Below are positions 1 to 10,828 of a stretch of 64,000 nucleotides of DNA, piece by piece. Below the pieces are notes generated by a model that was not told the origin of the DNA, made no database searches, and saw only the letters and a program-made list of their open reading frames with translations. Position numbers and translations under genes: made by a program. The DNA lies in assembly GCA_001969505.1 (NCBI GenBank), contig LSSK01000025.1:35348-99347 (forward strand), given 5' to 3'. Within the stretch, counting starts at the first letter, position 1, and every line of letters begins with the position of its first letter. This DNA is from Zancudomyces culisetae. Its lineage: Eukaryota > Kickxellomycota > Harpellomycetes > Harpellales > Legeriomycetaceae.

Positions 1-3000
1 TCAGGCACCATCGCCATATTCACCTGTACATTTGTGTTATTTTGTCCATCACCACTATTACTAGGTTGAGTATCTTGACGTACTGCCGCAACTGGTACAG
101 CTAGTGTCGATGTTTGTCGTTGCTCTCTATTCTTATTAGTAACCACAAGTACTTGTTGATCACCACCACCACTACCACCGCCACCACCACTATTTTTGTT
201 ATTTTCTTGTAATCTGTTGTACTGTGGAAACCTCTTTTCACCAAATGATGATGATGATGCTGATGCTGATGATTGAAGTTTACCAAAATTACTTGGTTTT
301 TTTTCAACTCCCAAATCATCAACCAAATCAACTTCTCCTGTTGCTTTGATCTGCTTAAACCGCTCTTGCATACCTTTAAACGCCTCTACCTCTGTCCCAC
401 TTCTTCCATCCAACATCTTGACTTTTTCATTATTTTCTATTTCTCTTTCTCTTTCTCTTTCTGATTTATCGCTGGTGCGCTTGAATGGGTTCCTAAACAC
501 TCTTTTAAATTTATTAAAAAAGTTATCCCTACCCATTGCAAACCATCCCTTATGATCTCCACCCTTTCGTTTAAGTTTTTGGTTTTCCCCTTTTGCATCT
601 ACATTCTCCTTCTCACCTTCTATCTCATCTTCAACTTCAACATCCTTGTTCTTGTTTTTTAAAGTATGGTTTTTATAATACTTGGTTTTAATGTTGACAT
701 TATTTTCATTATCTCCCAGTTTTGCTATAAATTCATCACTTGTATCTGCAGGTTGCTTCTGGTTATTGAACAATATTTTTACCACTTCTTCTTTACTGCC
801 AAGATTACTATTAATATTGCTATTAATATTGCTATAACTATCATCAGTACCATTACCATCAACTTTTCTGTTATTCATTCCATTCCCCTTCCTCTTGTCT
901 CTGTTTTTGTCCATTGCCTTTACTCCTGATTGTGCTGATAAACCACTATATACCCTCTCACCAGATCCAAGTAGCCGTGAACCGGAAGTATTGTTATCCT
1001 CATTGCAATAAATATTATTGCTTGTCTTGGAATTTGAACCCCGCTGGTACCTGTTTCCAACACCAATTATAGCCACCTGTTTGGCTTTTGAAGCCTTGGA
1101 ACTAACACTCTTTGAATCATTTTGACTTTCATTTTGACTTTCACTTTCACTTTCACCATTACTACGTTCTCTGTATTCATACTTTTTGGTACTAATATTC
1201 TCAGCTGATGTCGGTGCTGAACGCTGTTTTAGTTTTTGTGGAATTTGTGGAAGTGTCTTTTTTCCAACTACAAATGACATTTTTTTATTACCACCACCAC
1301 TACTGTTATTACCACTACTGATTTTACTGTTATTATCGTTATTGTTGGTCATTAAAACTGGATTTACAGAATTTCTGGTACCTGAAATACCGGGTCCTGT
1401 TTGGATCGATGAGAGTAAGTTAATATGGTTGTTAGTTACAAATGGTGGTTTTTCGTTTTGACCTTTTGATGTGTTGTTTACTGATTGAATTGCCAATTTA
1501 TTAGTCACAAGTTTATGAGCACTATTGTATTCCAAATGTCCTTTTTCATAACCTCCATTATCATTATCATTACCATTACTATCATCTATACCACTCGCTG
1601 TTGTTGTAGAACTCTTTGCTATAAGCGAACTAGTGTACGTTGTAGAGTTATGTGATGGTATATTTGGTATTTTGGATTTTTGCTTTTGCTTTTGTGTTTG
1701 TTTTTGTCCTTCCTCGTACTCTGAATTTGTATTTCCCCTATCATTACCACGATAGTAATCACTAACACCATCACTAACACCACCACCGCTTTTAAGAACC
1801 ATTTTTGTTGATGATGGGGATCTGGTTTTCTCTGTTGTCTTTGGCGAATTGAATGGTGGTGTCATGACTTGCTTGTCTAAATACCCCGATACATTTTTTT
1901 TATTTTGAATTGTTGTTGATTTGTATTCAACAAAAGGATTCTCGTTTTGATTCTCCGTTACTAGTACGGTATTCACAATCGGATTAGCTTCAGTCTTAAT
2001 ATACTCCTTTTCATTGACATTTTCAGTGTTGTGGCTTGAAATATCTGATTGAGACGTCGGTGATAATGGTAATAGTTGGTTAACAACTACTTTGGCTTTA
2101 GCTTTAAGTTTAGATTTAGGCTTAGGCTTAGGTTTAGGCTCTGGAGTATCTACTGGCATAGAATCTGGTTGTGCTGCCGATTTTATCCGTTCCTTTTGTT
2201 TTTCCTTGGCTTTCAATTTCTGCTTGATAGTCACATCAATTGGTTGGTTCCACCATTTCCCACTTTCACTGCTATTATTCGAGACGTAGGACGTGTTTTT
2301 CTGCTCTCCCTCTATACCAACCTCTTTTATCTCTATCTTGCTATTGTATGGCTTTGGGCCAAACGAATCGTCTTGCTTCGGATTAACTGGAACATCAAAG
2401 CCTGTGCCCAAACTCAGGTTCTCAAAGTTATCTATTTTCGACCGAATCAGGTTGTTGCTGCTGCTGGTTTGTTCATCAATACTACTATGTTGGTCCAGAT
2501 TTGTGCGGATATCGCTTGGTTTATATGAATATCGACTAGGATGTGTCATTGTGCTCAGTAGCGACCTGTTGTCAATGTGCATATTTACCTTGCTGTCATC
2601 ATTGCTCTTGTAGCTGTCGGTGTGACCATCTACCTGCCCAACACCATCAATTCCTCGATTGGATGCACCTGGTTCTGTGTGTCTTGTCCTTTTTGACCTT
2701 TCCATATCTTTTAACTCTTGGATTTTTTTGATTGGTGGTTTGGGTAGTGCCTTTTTTGGTCGAACTTCAGCTTCAACCCTATCCTTATTAACTCCGCCAT
2801 TTATTTCTCCAATTTCTTTTACCTCCTCGACTTTGTCTTCTATTTCAGCATTGCTCTTGTCTTTTTTTTCTACCAAATTTGTGTTGTAAACATCTATGTT
2901 TTTTACCCTTTCATTTCTCCCAGCTATTGCTCCTATTTTGTCTGGTACAGATGGATACACTCTAAACTCAATACTCTCACCATTTGCCTCTGTTTGGTGC

Positions 3001-5441
3001 TTTTCCTGTTCCTGTTCCTGTTCTTGTTTCTGCTCCTCTTTCTGCTTCTGATTCCAAGTCTGCCTCTGGTTCTGCTCCTGCTGTGTTTGCTGCGTTATTA
3101 TCGACTCAATATACTCAACTTGTGACCGTCGTTGAAGCACCTTACGCCAATCACCTCGACTCTTACCCGATAATTTATAGATACTATCATTTCTCCCACT
3201 TTCCTCCTCCTTCTCGACCACTACCTCCTCCCCCAACTTTGCATCTCTTGCTTCCTTTACCACTTTTGCCGGTCCAAACGGCGGCCGCTGGAAAAGCTTT
3301 CGATTTGCATAGTGTTTGTAATCTTGAACTACATTGAGTTCGCCACTTACTGCTGGCGATTCCAACATTTTTGCCGTACTATAGTTATTCAACCCATCCG
3401 CTTTTATATCTACTTGTGAAATCTCCGAACTTGCATTCGTATCTGTGACTGTCATTGTATCTGCATTCTTGTATATTTCCACGTATTCCTTGTGTTTATC
3501 CAACCATGCTTCAACTTTGCTATATCCTCTTGGTCTATTTGCTCCACCAACCTGTTGACTTTCTACCTCTATCCCATCTCGCTCATCTCGCTCATCCTGG
3601 TCGCCTCCCATAGACCCAGCAGCTCCCTCTTGCTCCACATCTACCGCCAAGACAGCTTCACCCACCTTGTTTTTCTCTATCCTCTGATTAATAGGTAATG
3701 ATGATTTCGCTTTGCCTTTCAACTGCCGCTCCGTTCCCTTTAAACTCTCACCACTCGCTGTCTTGTCCCTGGATACTACGCTATTCAGTTCTCCTCCACT
3801 GCTATTTTTAAGTTGCGTCTCCAGCCGCTCAACTATCCTTTCAACATGACACTCTTCAATTTTCCCTGTCGATCTCCGTTCCTTCTTTTTCTTCGTGCCC
3901 CCATCTTCACCTGGCTTGGGCGTTATTTTCTCCAGAAAACTCTGCTCAAGCCTAGACCTGCTTTTACTAAGACTTTTCTGTCCCTTTGATATCTCGGATT
4001 TTCTACTTTCCTTTGTTGGTGCCTCGTTAGCCCAACTACTATTTCTATCTCCGCCATAGTCATTACTACCACTAAAACTGCTATTCCCATCTCGGCTCTT
4101 ACCTCTAGACGATAAAACTGGTGGAAATTTCACATTTCCAATCCCATAATTGCTTGTGCTCGATTTCGATATGCTTTTGCTATCAATACTCGTGCGTTTT
4201 CCTCTCACCACGCACTCCTCATTTTTTTTATTCATATCCTTGATACTCTGTTGTCTCTGCATTTTCTCCTTTATTTCAGCAACGTCAATTTCTCTAGTTT
4301 TTCCAACAGTTTTGTTTGCTATCTCTATCTCATCCTTAGCAGTGTTCAGTGATTGTGCATGCTGTTCTAATATATTTTTCACCATATCTCCGCCAATACT
4401 ACTCCTCGAATAATCCACACTTCCTAGTGATGCATTTTTCCCTTGTACCCTCTCTGCTCTCCCAGATTTGCGCTCAGTGTTAGGTTCACTTGTTGTCACT
4501 ACTCTTTTGGACTTTGCGTCCTTGAGTTCTATATCTCTATCAGGTCGACCTGTGCTTTTTCTGTGCAACGCTGTGCCTCTTTCACTATCAGTATCAATAC
4601 CAAGTTCATTCCCTTTGCTTTCTTCGGGTATTCCAGCGGTTCTCAAAATATCTTTACCCGAGTTGTAGCCGCCATTATTGCTACCATTGCTATTTAAACC
4701 ACCTCCTTTAATTTGTGCCCTATGTTGAAGATATCCTGTTACTTTTACTTCTTCACACGCTTGAGGTGGCTCACTTTTATCTCCTTCAGTCCCACCGAAA
4801 ACCCCTAGCCTCTCACCTAAACTCGTTTCGTCAAACGCCGTCTTGTATGATAACCGCTTCACAACATTCGACACGTCAGTTCTTCTATCTTTTACTCTTT
4901 CCAACACACTGCCACCCTCAATTTCTTTTGTCTTTTCCACTGTGCCTCCACTATACCTGTTACTGGACATATCAAGATTACTCTCGGTCGAATAGTACAT
5001 ACTCTTGCCCGATGTTCCTTCAGTCTTTCCCATCCTACTACTGTCATTTTCCGAGTCTTTACTCATCATCGAACTGGTACTTTGCACACTACTCCTATTT
5101 CGCTTAGTCGACCGTTTTGGGATCTTCTTTCCTATAAGCTCAGTGATATTGATGTTTTGGTTGTGAAACTTTGACTCGCTTTGACTGTACTGCTTGCTCT
5201 CCAACCCACCACTCTTTCTACCGGTTATTCGCTCCAGTGCAAAAATGTCGATATCGTTTGCCGAACTATTTTCTTTTTTGTTTTGCGCCTTTGCCGCCCT
5301 CATATATTCTGCATATAATGCATCTTTTATATCCTCCACCACACTGTCTACGTCCAGCACACTATCGCTCCGCTCAGAACTGCTCCTCCTACTCCTATAT
5401 TTGGTTTTACTATCTCTGCGTTGTTTTACTTCTTTTTCCAT
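1..5441 (-). CDS. Giant low-complexity (disordered) protein, 3' end outside window
   Basis: One uninterrupted frame runs on the minus strand from an ATG at 5441 to the window edge: 1813 codons with no stop and no intron. An in-frame TAG lies five codons upstream, so this ATG is the first possible start. The product is highly charged and rich in Ser, Asn, Lys, Glu and Gly. I see no signal peptide, membrane segment or enzyme motif. Recognisable stretches are a Gln/Glu run near residues 780-820, a Pro-Lys repeat near 1100-1115, a basic patch (KFKRVFRNPFKR) near 1635-1650, a Ser/Ala run near 1725 and a Gly run near 1755. The slightly more structured segment is around residues 640-770. A cortical, cytoskeletal or nuclear scaffold is possible, but no family is recognised. 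The C-terminus is missing. Confidence 0.8.
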   Translation of the reverse strand, partial: MEKEVKQRRDSKTKYRSRRSSSERSDSVLDVDSVVEDIKDALYAEYMRAAKAQNKKENSSANDIDIFALERITGRKSGGLESKQYSQSESKFHNQNINITELIGKKIPKRSTKRNRSSVQSTSSMMSKDSENDSSRMGKTEGTSGKSMYYSTESNLDMSSNRYSGGTVEKTKEIEGGSVLERVKDRRTDVSNVVKRLSYKTAFDETSLGERLGVFGGTEGDKSEPPQACEEVKVTGYLQHRAQIKGGGLNSNGSNNGGYNSGKDILRTAGIPEESKGNELGIDTDSERGTALHRKSTGRPDRDIELKDAKSKRVVTTSEPNTERKSGRAERVQGKNASLGSVDYSRSSIGGDMVKNILEQHAQSLNTAKDEIEIANKTVGKTREIDVAEIKEKMQRQQSIKDMNKKNEECVVRGKRTSIDSKSISKSSTSNYGIGNVKFPPVLSSRGKSRDGNSSFSGSNDYGGDRNSSWANEAPTKESRKSEISKGQKSLSKSRSRLEQSFLEKITPKPGEDGGTKKKKERRSTGKIEECHVERIVERLETQLKNSSGGELNSVVSRDKTASGESLKGTERQLKGKAKSSLPINQRIEKNKVGEAVLAVDVEQEGAAGSMGGDQDERDERDGIEVESQQVGGANRPRGYSKVEAWLDKHKEYVEIYKNADTMTVTDTNASSEISQVDIKADGLNNYSTAKMLESPAVSGELNVVQDYKHYANRKLFQRPPFGPAKVVKEARDAKLGEEVVVEKEEESGRNDSIYKLSGKSRGDWRKVLQRRSQVEYIESIITQQTQQEQNQRQTWNQKQKEEQKQEQEQEQEKHQTEANGESIEFRVYPSVPDKIGAIAGRNERVKNIDVYNTNLVEKKDKSNAEIEDKVEEVKEIGEINGGVNKDRVEAEVRPKKALPKPPIKKIQELKDMERSKRTRHTEPGASNRGIDGVGQVDGHTDSYKSNDDSKVNMHIDNRSLLSTMTHPSRYSYKPSDIRTNLDQHSSIDEQTSSSNNLIRSKIDNFENLSLGTGFDVPVNPKQDDSFGPKPYNSKIEIKEVGIEGEQKNTSYVSNNSSESGKWWNQPIDVTIKQKLKAKEKQKERIKSAAQPDSMPVDTPEPKPKPKPKSKLKAKAKVVVNQLLPLSPTSQSDISSHNTENVNEKEYIKTEANPIVNTVLVTENQNENPFVEYKSTTIQNKKNVSGYLDKQVMTPPFNSPKTTEKTRSPSSTKMVLKSGGGVSDGVSDYYRGNDRGNTNSEYEEGQKQTQKQKQKSKIPNIPSHNSTTYTSSLIAKSSTTTASGIDDSNGNDNDNGGYEKGHLEYNSAHKLVTNKLAIQSVNNTSKGQNEKPPFVTNNHINLLSSIQTGPGISGTRNSVNPVLMTNNNDNNSKISSGNNSSGGGNKKMSFVVGKKTLPQIPQKLKQRSAPTSAENISTKKYEYRERSNGESESESQNESQNDSKSVSSKASKAKQVAIIGVGNRYQRGSNSKTSNNIYCNEDNNTSGSRLLGSGERVYSGLSAQSGVKAMDKNRDKRKGNGMNNRKVDGNGTDDSYSNINSNINSNLGSKEEVVKILFNNQKQPADTSDEFIAKLGDNENNVNIKTKYYKNHTLKNKNKDVEVEDEIEGEKENVDAKGENQKLKRKGGDHKGWFAMGRDNFFNKFKRVFRNPFKRTSDKSEREREREIENNEKVKMLDGRSGTEVEAFKGMQERFKQIKATGEVDLVDDLGVEKKPSNFGKLQSSASASSSSFGEKRFPQYNRLQENNKNSGGGGGSGGGDQQVLVVTNKNREQRQTSTLAVPVAAVRQDTQPSNSGDGQNNTNVQVNMAMVP

Positions 5442-8099
5442 TTCGTATGAATTCTATCTGCTACTATTATGACTAATTGCTATTGCTATTGCTATTGCTA
5501 CTGTTTATGCATTTGCTCCTATTTTTTACTTTGTACATAATATTATTTAGCTTTCTTTTGACCTCCTACTCCAAGCCCCACTCTTCTGTATTTGCTTTTT
5601 GTATTCGTCTTAGCCAGTGCTATATGCTCTTGTTTTTTTTTTAACTTGCCTTCCTGAATGTAGTTACTTTATCCCATCCCTTTCCCAAAAAAAAAAGAAC
5701 AGGCTTTAAACTAAAAAGATGAACATGTTTTTTTTTCTCTTTGCAAAACTGTACTTTATAAATTCTGTTTTATGCGTGTTGATGTTTTTCAAACACAAAT
5801 ATCTCACAAAATGTCTGTGTTTTGTTGGTTTGTAAACCCATCTTCGTCTATTTAATTGATACCCGACGTGTTTTCCCTTCCCCCCCTTCCATTAAAATAA
5901 ATCGCGATCCTTTTTGAAATCCACAAATAAGCTGATTTTAGTTCCCATAACAAATTTATCCACCATTTTCATTTGTTTTTCAAATCTTGTTTCCAACTTT
6001 TCTCCCTTCCTTTTTCTTCCCTCTTTTTTCTCCTGTTTTGACCTTTAGAATACTGGCTTTTTTGTTTACCTTTTTTTTCTTTGATTGCAGCCAATCCACT
6101 CTTTCCTTCTTCTCCCTTAATATTATTTCTTTTTTATTTTTACTACCATTAGCATTTGTCAATATTTAATCCCGCTTTATTTTTTTTACAGTAATTTTGG
6201 CTAACTATGATTTACCAAGACGTGACTTATCACCTAATTATCACTAGAAAAATAAAACGAATTATAGCAAACCTGTGTATACAACGCCGTTTTTTTTATT
6301 TACTATCTGCACTATTTCGCGAAACACTGCCAAATACAACCCATCATATGCATATTATCCCCCACATCTCTGGGCTCACTCCTCCATTTCAGCACATTCT
6401 GTGTGAGAGTTGGCCAGAGCTTTAAAGACATTTCGGTTTTGGTTATTTCCAGGATCCATTCATCCTACTATCCAAATCTATTTCATCCTCTAGTATTCCC
6501 CACTAGAACCGTCAGAACAGAAACACCACTATTTATTTATGCACAATTTGAAGCATTTTCATTTTATTCTCTTTAATCATTTGAGCTGGCTATTAACGGA
6601 GTTTTCGCCAACTCTACACTCAAAGCTCCACCAAATGTGATGAACAAACTAAATGATGGTAATGCCAAGAACTACTTTAAACCAATTTTGTTGCCATTAT
6701 TCTAGACATATTCTCAAGTTTAAATGGTACAAAACAATTCATTAATTCCAACATTAAACTAGAAACATTCAAAAAAATAAAAAAACAAGCGCAGAATTTA
6801 AACAGCAAGATTTCACAAGTGTTTACTACGCTATTTTTACTTTTATTGTGACGTTCATGTATTAACCGTTGTTGTATTCTGTTTTTTCAAAAACTATATG
6901 CTTCAACACAACCAAACTACAATAATTATCTATAACTATATCATCTTTGCTATCTTTTGGATTTTTTTTAATTAAAAAATTAAAAGGTATATTAATTTGT
7001 TATTCCCATATATTCATCCAAACCTACAAAAAAAATGAATAAATAAAAGTAAATATACCCCATGCATCAACTCTCAAGTACTGCTAAAATTATAGTTTAC
7101 ACCATTGACTCAATCCATGCATCCACGATTCAATGTATAACAGTAATTTGATCATAACATTCCGAGTTTTTACTATTTGTTTTTCTGTTGGCTCGTCGAT
7201 ATGTTATCTTGTGGTACCAATAATCTGTCCTATTAACATAATCTAATCATACACTTTTATACAAACTAAAAAATAAAATCTGTTGGACTCTTGTTATATG
7301 TTTAAATACTATTAAGCACGCTTTCACCTCTTCTCCCTCCCTTCGCCCAACAGGTCGGGTTTTTTTCATTCGATTTCAAATATAAAAAGTTCAATTTGCA
7401 ATAAAACTTTAAACATTTTTATTCCCTTTTTACCATACTGCAAATTTCTTTTTTATTCAACCCCAGAAATGTTCATAAAACTAAAACACAAACCATCAAA
7501 TGAACTGTAAAAATGGTTTGGCGGGAAGTTTAACCACAATTATTAACTTTAATATATCCAACATGAGGAGTCACCACAAATTTGCGTATCTTTATATCCA
7601 CACCGGATTTTTATTATTATTTTATATTTCTAGTATTCTCCTGGTTGCTGAAAATAAAGTATTGGACCAATATAATATTCCAATGCTGTTAGAAAATCAA
7701 TATAGTGTATTTTTTTTATAAAACTAATTAACATGTTATGTTTTACCCAATGTTTAATGTTTTTGTCCAACTCAAACTTTAATAACCGCATTTTTAATAT
7801 TTTTTCTTGAAAAGAAAACTTGCTGTATTATTTTAATAGCTTATGGTAGATTAAACGGTATTAGCCGTGGTTAACAACGTCTATTTGAAGTTTCTAATAT
7901 ATGATTTTATACCATTATCTTACACTTATCTACCGAGCTGACAAAAAAAAAAGTATAATAACCGACCGTTTTTCCCAAAACTTGAACTTTCTGCAATAAA
8001 AAGGTTTACATACATCTTTTTACATCATCCACATCATTCAACTTTACGGTTACTTAGTTAACTAAAAAAACAAGAAAACCTACCAAAACAGTAAACAAA
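5442..8099. other. Gene-poor AT-rich interval between two divergent genes
   Basis: No gene can be supported. The stretch holds long T and A runs and short open frames without family signature. Slightly GC-richer patches at 6300-6480 and 6590-6690 carry short frames (one of 39 codons from ATG 6431 to stop 6312 on the minus strand), but several are open on both strands, so they are not called. The right end should contain the promoter of the gene starting at 8100: a run of A-rich sequence and the context AAACAAAATG precede that start. Confidence 0.5.
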
Positions 8100-8531
8100 A
8101 TGTTCAAATCAGTATTCGTTGTAGCTGCACTTACAGCAACATCCCTTGCACAGAATATGAACCAGGTCATCGATTTGGGCAGTAACAACTTTGATAGCTA
8201 TATGAACTGGGCAAATGGTGGTGCATTTGTCAAGTTTTATGCCCCTTGGTGTGGATTTTGTAAAAAGCTTGCCCAACCATTTGCTGAAATGGCCAGCACC
8301 ACTGGATCCCAGGAAAGCAAGATTCTTATCGGCCAAGTAAACTGTGATAATGAAAAGGCGCTATGTCAGAGATATAAAGTTAGAGGGTATCCTACCATGT
8401 TGTACTTTTATAATGGCAATGCCAATAACTACATCAAGTACAATGGCGAGAGAGATGCCAGCAGTCTTTCATCATATGTTCGCAGCAACTACGCTAGCTC
8501 TGCACAGACTTCTGAAAGTGCTCGCAAGTGA
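8100..8531 (+). CDS. Secreted/ER single thioredoxin-domain protein (PDI-like)
   Basis: A 143-residue intronless protein. Residues 1-17 (MFKSVFVVAALTATSLA) form a typical signal peptide ending at an Ala-x-Ala-like site. The rest is one thioredoxin fold. The active site APWCGFCKK lies near residues 49-57, with the strand VKFY before it, and the cis-proline loop GYPTMLYF is near 98-105. The CxxC motif is CGFC, close to the CGHC of PDI, so it should catalyse disulfide exchange in the secretory pathway. It is much shorter than classical four-domain PDI. It lacks an HDEL/KDEL tail (it ends in Ser-Ala-Arg-Lys), so it may be secreted or held by partners. The context AAACAAAATG supports the start. Confidence 0.88.
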   Translation: MFKSVFVVAALTATSLAQNMNQVIDLGSNNFDSYMNWANGGAFVKFYAPWCGFCKKLAQPFAEMASTTGSQESKILIGQVNCDNEKALCQRYKVRGYPTMLYFYNGNANNYIKYNGERDASSLSSYVRSNYASSAQTSESARK

Positions 8532-9271
8532 ATTTGTAACCTACTTATTCCAAGTATATTTGCATTTTTCATTATGTTTAGCCATATTTAACATAAATAA
8601 AATACAACTCCATTTGTTTTTATGTGCATTTATATTTCTTAATTCACAGCTTTCAGAAGATACCAATTATCCCTGAACATACCAAACCCAACATTCGCTT
8701 AAAGCTACAAGTTTACTCACTTTTCTTGTATAATCTGTATAAATACCTCGGAAATGAAATAAATAATATCAAATAAGCCTTTTTATAGCCTCCATATTTA
8801 TACTTTTGATTAAAATACAATACATCTCATACACGATTAAATTTGATTTCATAAAAGATATGTTTTTTGTACTCAACTCATTCTTTCTACGATAAACCCC
8901 AAACATCTATATATTTAGGTAGATAAACAATTCAAACTTATTGCACAGTATTTCTCAGGTATAAAGGCAGGTGTAATTAACCAGTATTAAAAAAAAGATA
9001 TGTCAGTTTGGTAATATACAAGATTCTAAAACATTTTCTTTATTGAAAATAAAATGAAATGTGCATTCTAGATAATCCCTGATAAGAGCAAAATGGCTAT
9101 AGTCATCAAGGGGCTGGTAGGGGGATTTAGCATAAATGTTTTGCTTTGTTTTTGGATTTTAAAGGCGTTTATTTAGTAAGCATATAAAGATATAAAAGAT
9201 ATAAAAAATATAAAAAATATAAAAAATTAAAACACATAAAACATATAGAACGTATAAAGCATATAAAACAA
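8532..9271. other. Intergenic, convergent 3' flanks
   Basis: The stretch lies between the stop of the PDI-like gene (+) and the stop of the PD-(D/E)XK-like gene (-). It has AATAAA-like signals (for example near 8595 and 8757) suited to polyadenylation. I see no coding potential. Its right end is the AT-rich degenerate repeat listed separately. Confidence 0.5.
9181..9271. repeat. Degenerate AT-rich tandem repeat
   Basis: About nine imperfect copies of an ATATAAAAA-like unit (9-11 nt) abut the stop codon of the gene that ends at 9272. The copies drift to ACATATAAAAC-like units toward the gene. This is simple-sequence expansion in a 3' flank. Confidence 0.7.
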
Positions 9272-10828
9272 CTAATCTACACGTATTATTTCCTGGGAGG
9301 ATTCCATAGTGTCAATACTATAATCATCTTCTGTAACCTCTGAATTGTTCGGGGTTATGTTACAGACCAAGTACGTATTCGTACTATATAGTATTACCCT
9401 TCTTAAAAGCTCCAAAATATAATACGAAAAATTTCTCGCATCAGGACTTTCGATCAAATCTAGTTCATCCTCAAACAACACAAGTTTTGTTACCAGATTC
9501 GGTAAGTCGTGCGTAGCGTTCTCTCCCTTTTCATGGTTTTTTAGATTCTCTAGTACCTTTGTCTTTATCTCCTCATTAAAAGTTGCCTTGTAAATGCATG
9601 GTCTTAGTCCTTGAAAAAGGATTCCGTATACAGTAATACCATTAGATTCTTCTGTACGGAGAGACTTGTTATTTTTAAGATGGCTTAAGTACAAAGCAAA
9701 CATCTCTCCGATCAACTGCGCTTCGCCGTTGGAACCATCAGTATTTCTGTCTACCTTGTTTTCAATTGCGATGTTACAATAAATTCCAAACTCGTTATAT
9801 ATCGCCACATCAATTTCGGATACAATATAAATTTCAGAATCATCTATTTTTAGATATAGCTGTGCTATCTTTAATTCGGTATTTTTATTAAATCTGAAGA
9901 TATCCAGTATGTTTTGTACATAACTGTTTACTACAGACTCATACGTTTTATTATCTCTCATGCTCCTTAATACTGGGTTTATAGCTCGGTATAAATCACT
10001 GTTACCAAATTGTTTCATCAACCTTGATATTTCTTTTTTACTACCTACTCTCGAGTTTAGGAGCATCAAAATCAACTTTTTTGATTCATTTATATGAGGG
10101 TATTCGTTTTCTATATAATTCAATTCAGACGAACTCATGTTTTCATCCTCATCCTCATCCCCATCCTCATTAATCCTTTCAAGCTCATTCTTAGAACGAA
10201 TATAGCTCTCTTCTAGCTTATCGTAGAAGTCCATCAACGACAACGACAGAATATATTTAATTTTGTTTTTGTCCTTCTTTTCCATATCAAAGAACTCCAT
10301 AAATAGCTTTTTAGCTTCGTTTAAAGATTCGGAATTCACACCAAATATTTCACTGTCTGTGAAATCAGTTTTTCTATGTAACAATTTTAATTCATTATTT
10401 TTGTATGTGATTCGCATACCGTCCAACAGGAAAACGCCTGATGAAAATATAGATCTGACAACAGCCGCATCTATATCGTCATACTGGAGGTTGATCTTCT
10501 TGTCCTTGAGCAACTTATCATATAAAGATTCATTACCCTTAAGAAGCATTAGCAATACGCTTTTGGTCATATTTTCGGTCCCTTTGCTCAACTCCTCCAT
10601 ATAAATGCCAATCTTTTTGTTGTATTTAAGTATGCTATCTTCATCAGATATATAATTTAACTCGCGCTTGTTTACACCTATCAACAGATCCTCAGTAACA
10701 TATTCCAAAGTCCATTTGCTTGTAGAGTTAATATTTTCACTAGAAATGCTGCTGTCACTTTCAACGCTATCCTCTCTAGCCCTTTTTACTCTGCTTGACC
10801 CTTCTGTAGATGACCCAATATCTTCCAT
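9272..10828 (-). CDS. Orphan-like protein with PD-(D/E)XK nuclease-like core
   Basis: A 518-residue intronless protein. The N-terminus (1-40) is Ser-rich with a basic VKRARED patch. Residues 40-330 are helical and charged, with an Asp/Glu run near 222-230. Residues 330-420 look like a PD-(D/E)XK fold: a strand containing SEIDVAIY (Glu338, Asp340), then CNIAIENK (Glu356-x-Lys358), then a helix with EAQLIGEM (Gln371), then a strand ITVYGILF. The spacing D-(x15)-E-x-K followed by Q matches this superfamily. Fungal proteins of this kind occur as orphan expansions and in Crinkler-type or selfish-element effectors. Function here is unknown. No signal peptide. The start ATG at 10828 is the first in frame. 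The family call rests on motif spacing only. Confidence 0.6.
   Translation of the reverse strand: MEDIGSSTEGSSRVKRAREDSVESDSSISSENINSTSKWTLEYVTEDLLIGVNKRELNYISDEDSILKYNKKIGIYMEELSKGTENMTKSVLLMLLKGNESLYDKLLKDKKINLQYDDIDAAVVRSIFSSGVFLLDGMRITYKNNELKLLHRKTDFTDSEIFGVNSESLNEAKKLFMEFFDMEKKDKNKIKYILSLSLMDFYDKLEESYIRSKNELERINEDGDEDEDENMSSSELNYIENEYPHINESKKLILMLLNSRVGSKKEISRLMKQFGNSDLYRAINPVLRSMRDNKTYESVVNSYVQNILDIFRFNKNTELKIAQLYLKIDDSEIYIVSEIDVAIYNEFGIYCNIAIENKVDRNTDGSNGEAQLIGEMFALYLSHLKNNKSLRTEESNGITVYGILFQGLRPCIYKATFNEEIKTKVLENLKNHEKGENATHDLPNLVTKLVLFEDELDLIESPDARNFSYYILELLRRVILYSTNTYLVCNITPNNSEVTEDDYSIDTMESSQEIIRVD

Noticed and set aside
6312-6431. 39-residue minus-strand ORF starting MSLKLWPTLTQN
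   Set aside because: Plausible composition but no family recognised, no context and too short to support.
6590-6690. Possible ATP-synthase subunit k-like exon (minus strand, FITFGGALSVELAKTP)
   Set aside because: The complementary strand is equally open and protein-like, and no upstream exon with a start joins in phase.
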